Shown here piece by piece: positions 62,401-64,000 of a stretch of 64,000 nucleotides of DNA. The stretch is taken from assembly GCF_000620625.1 (NCBI RefSeq), contig NZ_JIAW01000006.1, forward strand, positions 310,001 to 374,000, written 5' to 3'. Source of the stretch: Mycobacterium sp. URHB0044. Its GTDB lineage: Bacteria > Actinomycetota > Actinomycetes > Mycobacteriales > Mycobacteriaceae. Under the pieces are notes generated by a model. That model had not been told where the DNA came from and did not search any database. It was given only the letters and a program-made list of their open reading frames with translations. The position numbers and the translations under genes are program-made. How positions within the stretch are numbered: the stretch's first letter is position 1; each line of letters opens with the position of its first letter.

Positions 62401-62942
62401 CCGGCCGAGAACCGGCCGACGATGGCCTTGCAGAATGCGGGCAGATCGTCGGGCGACCGGCTGGAGATGAGGTTGCCGTCGACGGCGACCTCCTCGTCGA
62501 CCGGATGCGCGCCCGCATTGCGTAGGTCGGTACGAAGGCTCGGATACGAGGTCAACGTCCGTCCCTTGACCACGCCGGCCTCGACGAGCGTCCACGGCCC
62601 GTGGCAGATCACGCCTACCGGCTTGCCCGACTCGACGAAGTCATGCACGAACGCGATCGCCGACCGGTCGAGGCGCAACTTGTCCGCATTGACGGTGCCG
62701 CCGGGTATCACCAGGCCGTCGAATTCGTCGACGGCGGCGTCGCCGACCTGCCGGTCGACGCGGAATTCGCCCGCGGGCTCGAGATCGTGGTCACGCGCGT
62801 CGATCGACCCCGTCTCGAGCGACAGCAATTCGGTGTCGCCGCCGGCCTGCTGTATGGCTGCCATCGGCTCCTCGAGTTCACGGCGTTCGACTCCGTTGGT
62901 AGCCAGAATCGCGATCCGCTTGCCTTCCAATACGTTGCTCAT
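62397..62942 (-). CDS. DJ-1/PfpI-family protein (class I glutamine-amidotransferase-like)
   Basis: 181 residues from ATG 62942 (MSNVLEGKRIAILATNGVER). Nucleophile elbow VGVICHGPWTLVEAG with Cys-His; the acidic residue is in NGVERRELEEPM. DGLVIPGGTVNADKLR and LTSYPSLRTDLRNAG are the other family blocks. Members act as proteases, deglycases or stress chaperones. Near genes with SigF-like promoters; none was found for this gene itself. Confidence 0.92.
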   Translation of the reverse strand: MSNVLEGKRIAILATNGVERRELEEPMAAIQQAGGDTELLSLETGSIDARDHDLEPAGEFRVDRQVGDAAVDEFDGLVIPGGTVNADKLRLDRSAIAFVHDFVESGKPVGVICHGPWTLVEAGVVKGRTLTSYPSLRTDLRNAGAHPVDEEVAVDGNLISSRSPDDLPAFCKAIVGRFSAG

Positions 62943-62985
62943 GACGTTCGCATTTCCCCGCCCAAATCCCGCCAAACATCGCGCC

Positions 62986-63010
62986 GGTTACCCCGTCCAC
63001 CTGTCGGGTA
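62986..63010 (+). promoter_or_regulatory. SigF-like promoter of the 63050 gene
   Basis: GGTTA (62986-62990), 15-nt spacer, GGGTA (63006-63010) followed by T, 39 nt before the ATG. GGGTATGCCGTACCC at 63006-63020 is also a 5-bp inverted repeat. Confidence 0.65.
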
Positions 63011-63049
63011 TGCCGTACCCAGTCAGCATCGATTCGGGAGGTGGCCGCC

Positions 63050-63418
63050 ATGTCCGCAGCAGACGTTGAACACGAAGAGCGCGAGCAGTCCGCCGTCCGA
63101 GAGGCCGCGCCCGGAGGAAGGCACGCCGTCGTCAACTGGGTCCTGGCGCTCCTGACCATTCCCGGCGCCATCGCCGTCGTCGCGTACTCCTACCTACAGG
63201 TGATGAGCACGGCCGCATGCGTCGAACGGGCGTGCCGGCTGGGACCGGGTGAGTTCGTATTCGGCCTGATCATGTACGGCACACCCGTGGTCGCCGTCGT
63301 CGCGATCGTGCTGTCGTTCTTCACCGCTCGCCGTCCTCGCGGGTTCGTCGTGCCCGCCCTCGCGTGGGCATGGCTGGTGATCGCTGCGGTGATTCTCGCT
63401 TTGACGTTCGACACGTAG
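63050..63418 (+). CDS. Small membrane protein, about three helices, unknown function
   Basis: 122 residues from ATG 63050 with GGGAGG 9 nt upstream; GTG 63041 is in frame. Polar N-terminus (about 25 residues), then hydrophobic segments at about 29-50, 70-90 and 98-118, with a short Cys-containing loop AACVERACRLGPG that could hold a disulfide. No family recognised. Divergent from the PfpI-type gene and with a SigF-like promoter. Confidence 0.75.
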   Translation: MSAADVEHEEREQSAVREAAPGGRHAVVNWVLALLTIPGAIAVVAYSYLQVMSTAACVERACRLGPGEFVFGLIMYGTPVVAVVAIVLSFFTARRPRGFVVPALAWAWLVIAAVILALTFDT

Positions 63419-63432
63419 CCGACACTCCAGCA

Positions 63433-64000
63433 ATGGCCCCCGCACCCGCAGTCCTGTTCGACATCGACGGCACCCTGGTGGATTCGAACTATCTTCATGT
63501 CCACGCGTGGCAACGCGCCTTCACCGAAGTGGGACTGGAGATCCAATCGTGGCGCATCCACCGCTGCATCGGCATGGATGGGTCGTCGCTGGTGGCCGAA
63601 CTGGCGTCAGACCAAATCGACGACCCCGAGCGGGTGAAGGATCTGCATTCCAGCTTCTACGCCGAGACGACGGGCCTGCTGCGACCCCTTCCCGGAGCGC
63701 GCGAACTCCTCGACGCCGTCGCCGACCTCGGCCTGCAGGTCGTGCTGGCGACGTCGGCGCCTGAGGACGAATTGGCGATCCTGCGCAAGGTTCTCGACCG
63801 GGACGACATTGTTTCCGCGCTGACCTCGTCGGCCGACGTCGACTCCGCGAAGCCCGATCCCGACATTGTGCGCGTCGCGCTCGACCGTGCCGGGGTGGGC
63901 CCGGAGCGGGCCGTGTTCGTCGGCGACACCGTGTGGGATGTGGAGGCCGCGGCCCGTGCAGGCGTGGAGTGCCTCTGCCTGCGCAGCGGCGGCATCTCGC
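63433..64000 (+). CDS. HAD-superfamily hydrolase (phosphoglycolate phosphatase-like), 5' part
   Basis: 189 residues are visible from ATG 63433; the gene runs off the right edge. HAD motif I VLFDIDGTLVDSN (nucleophile Asp10), motif II VLATSAP, motif III Lys in SAKPDPD, and motif IV FVGDTVWDVEAA are all present, with a helical cap (ELASDQIDDPERVKDLHSSF) between I and II. It dephosphorylates a small phosphate ester; the substrate is not evident. It starts 14 nt after the preceding membrane protein gene, perhaps co-transcribed. Confidence 0.92.
   Translation, partial: MAPAPAVLFDIDGTLVDSNYLHVHAWQRAFTEVGLEIQSWRIHRCIGMDGSSLVAELASDQIDDPERVKDLHSSFYAETTGLLRPLPGARELLDAVADLGLQVVLATSAPEDELAILRKVLDRDDIVSALTSSADVDSAKPDPDIVRVALDRAGVGPERAVFVGDTVWDVEAAARAGVECLCLRSGGIS

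Noticed and set aside
62943..63049. SigF-like promoter for the PfpI-type gene on the minus strand
   Set aside because: GGGTA elements occur on that strand, but no GTTT-like -35 lies 15-17 nt upstream of either.

Overview
The window is high-GC DNA with mycobacterial gene content: MmpL/MmpS transport, an antigen-85-type mycolyltransferase, RpfB, LpqT/LpqN lipoproteins, DUF5642 lipoproteins, a UsfY-like SigF-regulon protein, Pat (cNMP-binding plus acetyltransferase) and protein-O-mannosyltransferase. From about 1.8 kb to 55 kb the conserved backbone follows the M. tuberculosis block Rv0998-Rv1021 in reverse order: mazG, mfd, TetR, glmU, prs, lpqT, rplY, pth, pks16-type ligase, ispE, ksgA, rpfB, tatD, metG, pabB, rsmI, pmt, arcA, alkB, a DUF5642 lipoprotein and pat. 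The accessory genes between these blocks point to an environmental, rapidly growing Mycolicibacterium-type species rather than the tuberculosis complex. This assignment is inferred from gene content; no 16S or other marker lies in the window.

Region by region. 0-1.8 kb: the end of an efeO-efeB iron-uptake operon. 1.8-13.3 kb: housekeeping core (mazG, mfd, TetR, tRNA-Gln, glmU-prs-arsC-like-lpqT, SDR, rplY, pth). 13.4-30 kb: accessory block with a 4Fe-4S protein, a PucR/NCS1/VOC/OYE/DUF1989 cluster that looks like uptake and use of a nitrogenous compound, an ABC exporter, a lipase-maturation-factor-like membrane protein, a MocR/MFS pair, a LOG-type protein and the Pks16-type acyl-AMP ligase. 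30.3-38.6 kb: ispE, ksgA, rpfB, tatD and metG, with a soluble Ser/Thr kinase and an amino-acid permease lying between ispE and ksgA. 38.6-40.8 kb: an oxidoreductase/ECF41 sigma pair with a matching promoter. 40.8-44.4 kb: pabB, rsmI, pmt. 44.8-55.4 kb: arcA, soxR, alkB, lipoproteins, an Ntn-hydrolase, a coupled lipoprotein/membrane/arrestin-like triad, an Ag85-like protein, an AroE paralogue and pat. 55.4-59.7 kb: a marR-mmpS-mmpL operon. 59.8-63.4 kb: a run of small stress-type genes with four sequences resembling SigF promoters. A HAD hydrolase runs off the right edge.

Most genes are packed into short operons with 1- or 4-nt stop/start overlaps, and several have a TANNNT -10 element 6-8 nt before the start codon, as expected for leaderless mycobacterial transcripts. 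Points that stand out are the apparent CTG start of ksgA over the rpfB stop, the group of SigF-like promoters, the self-directed ECF41 promoter, an in-frame 36-bp repeat insertion in alkB, and the coupled triad at 50.4-52.4 kb. No insertion sequence, prophage, integrase or CRISPR array was seen.
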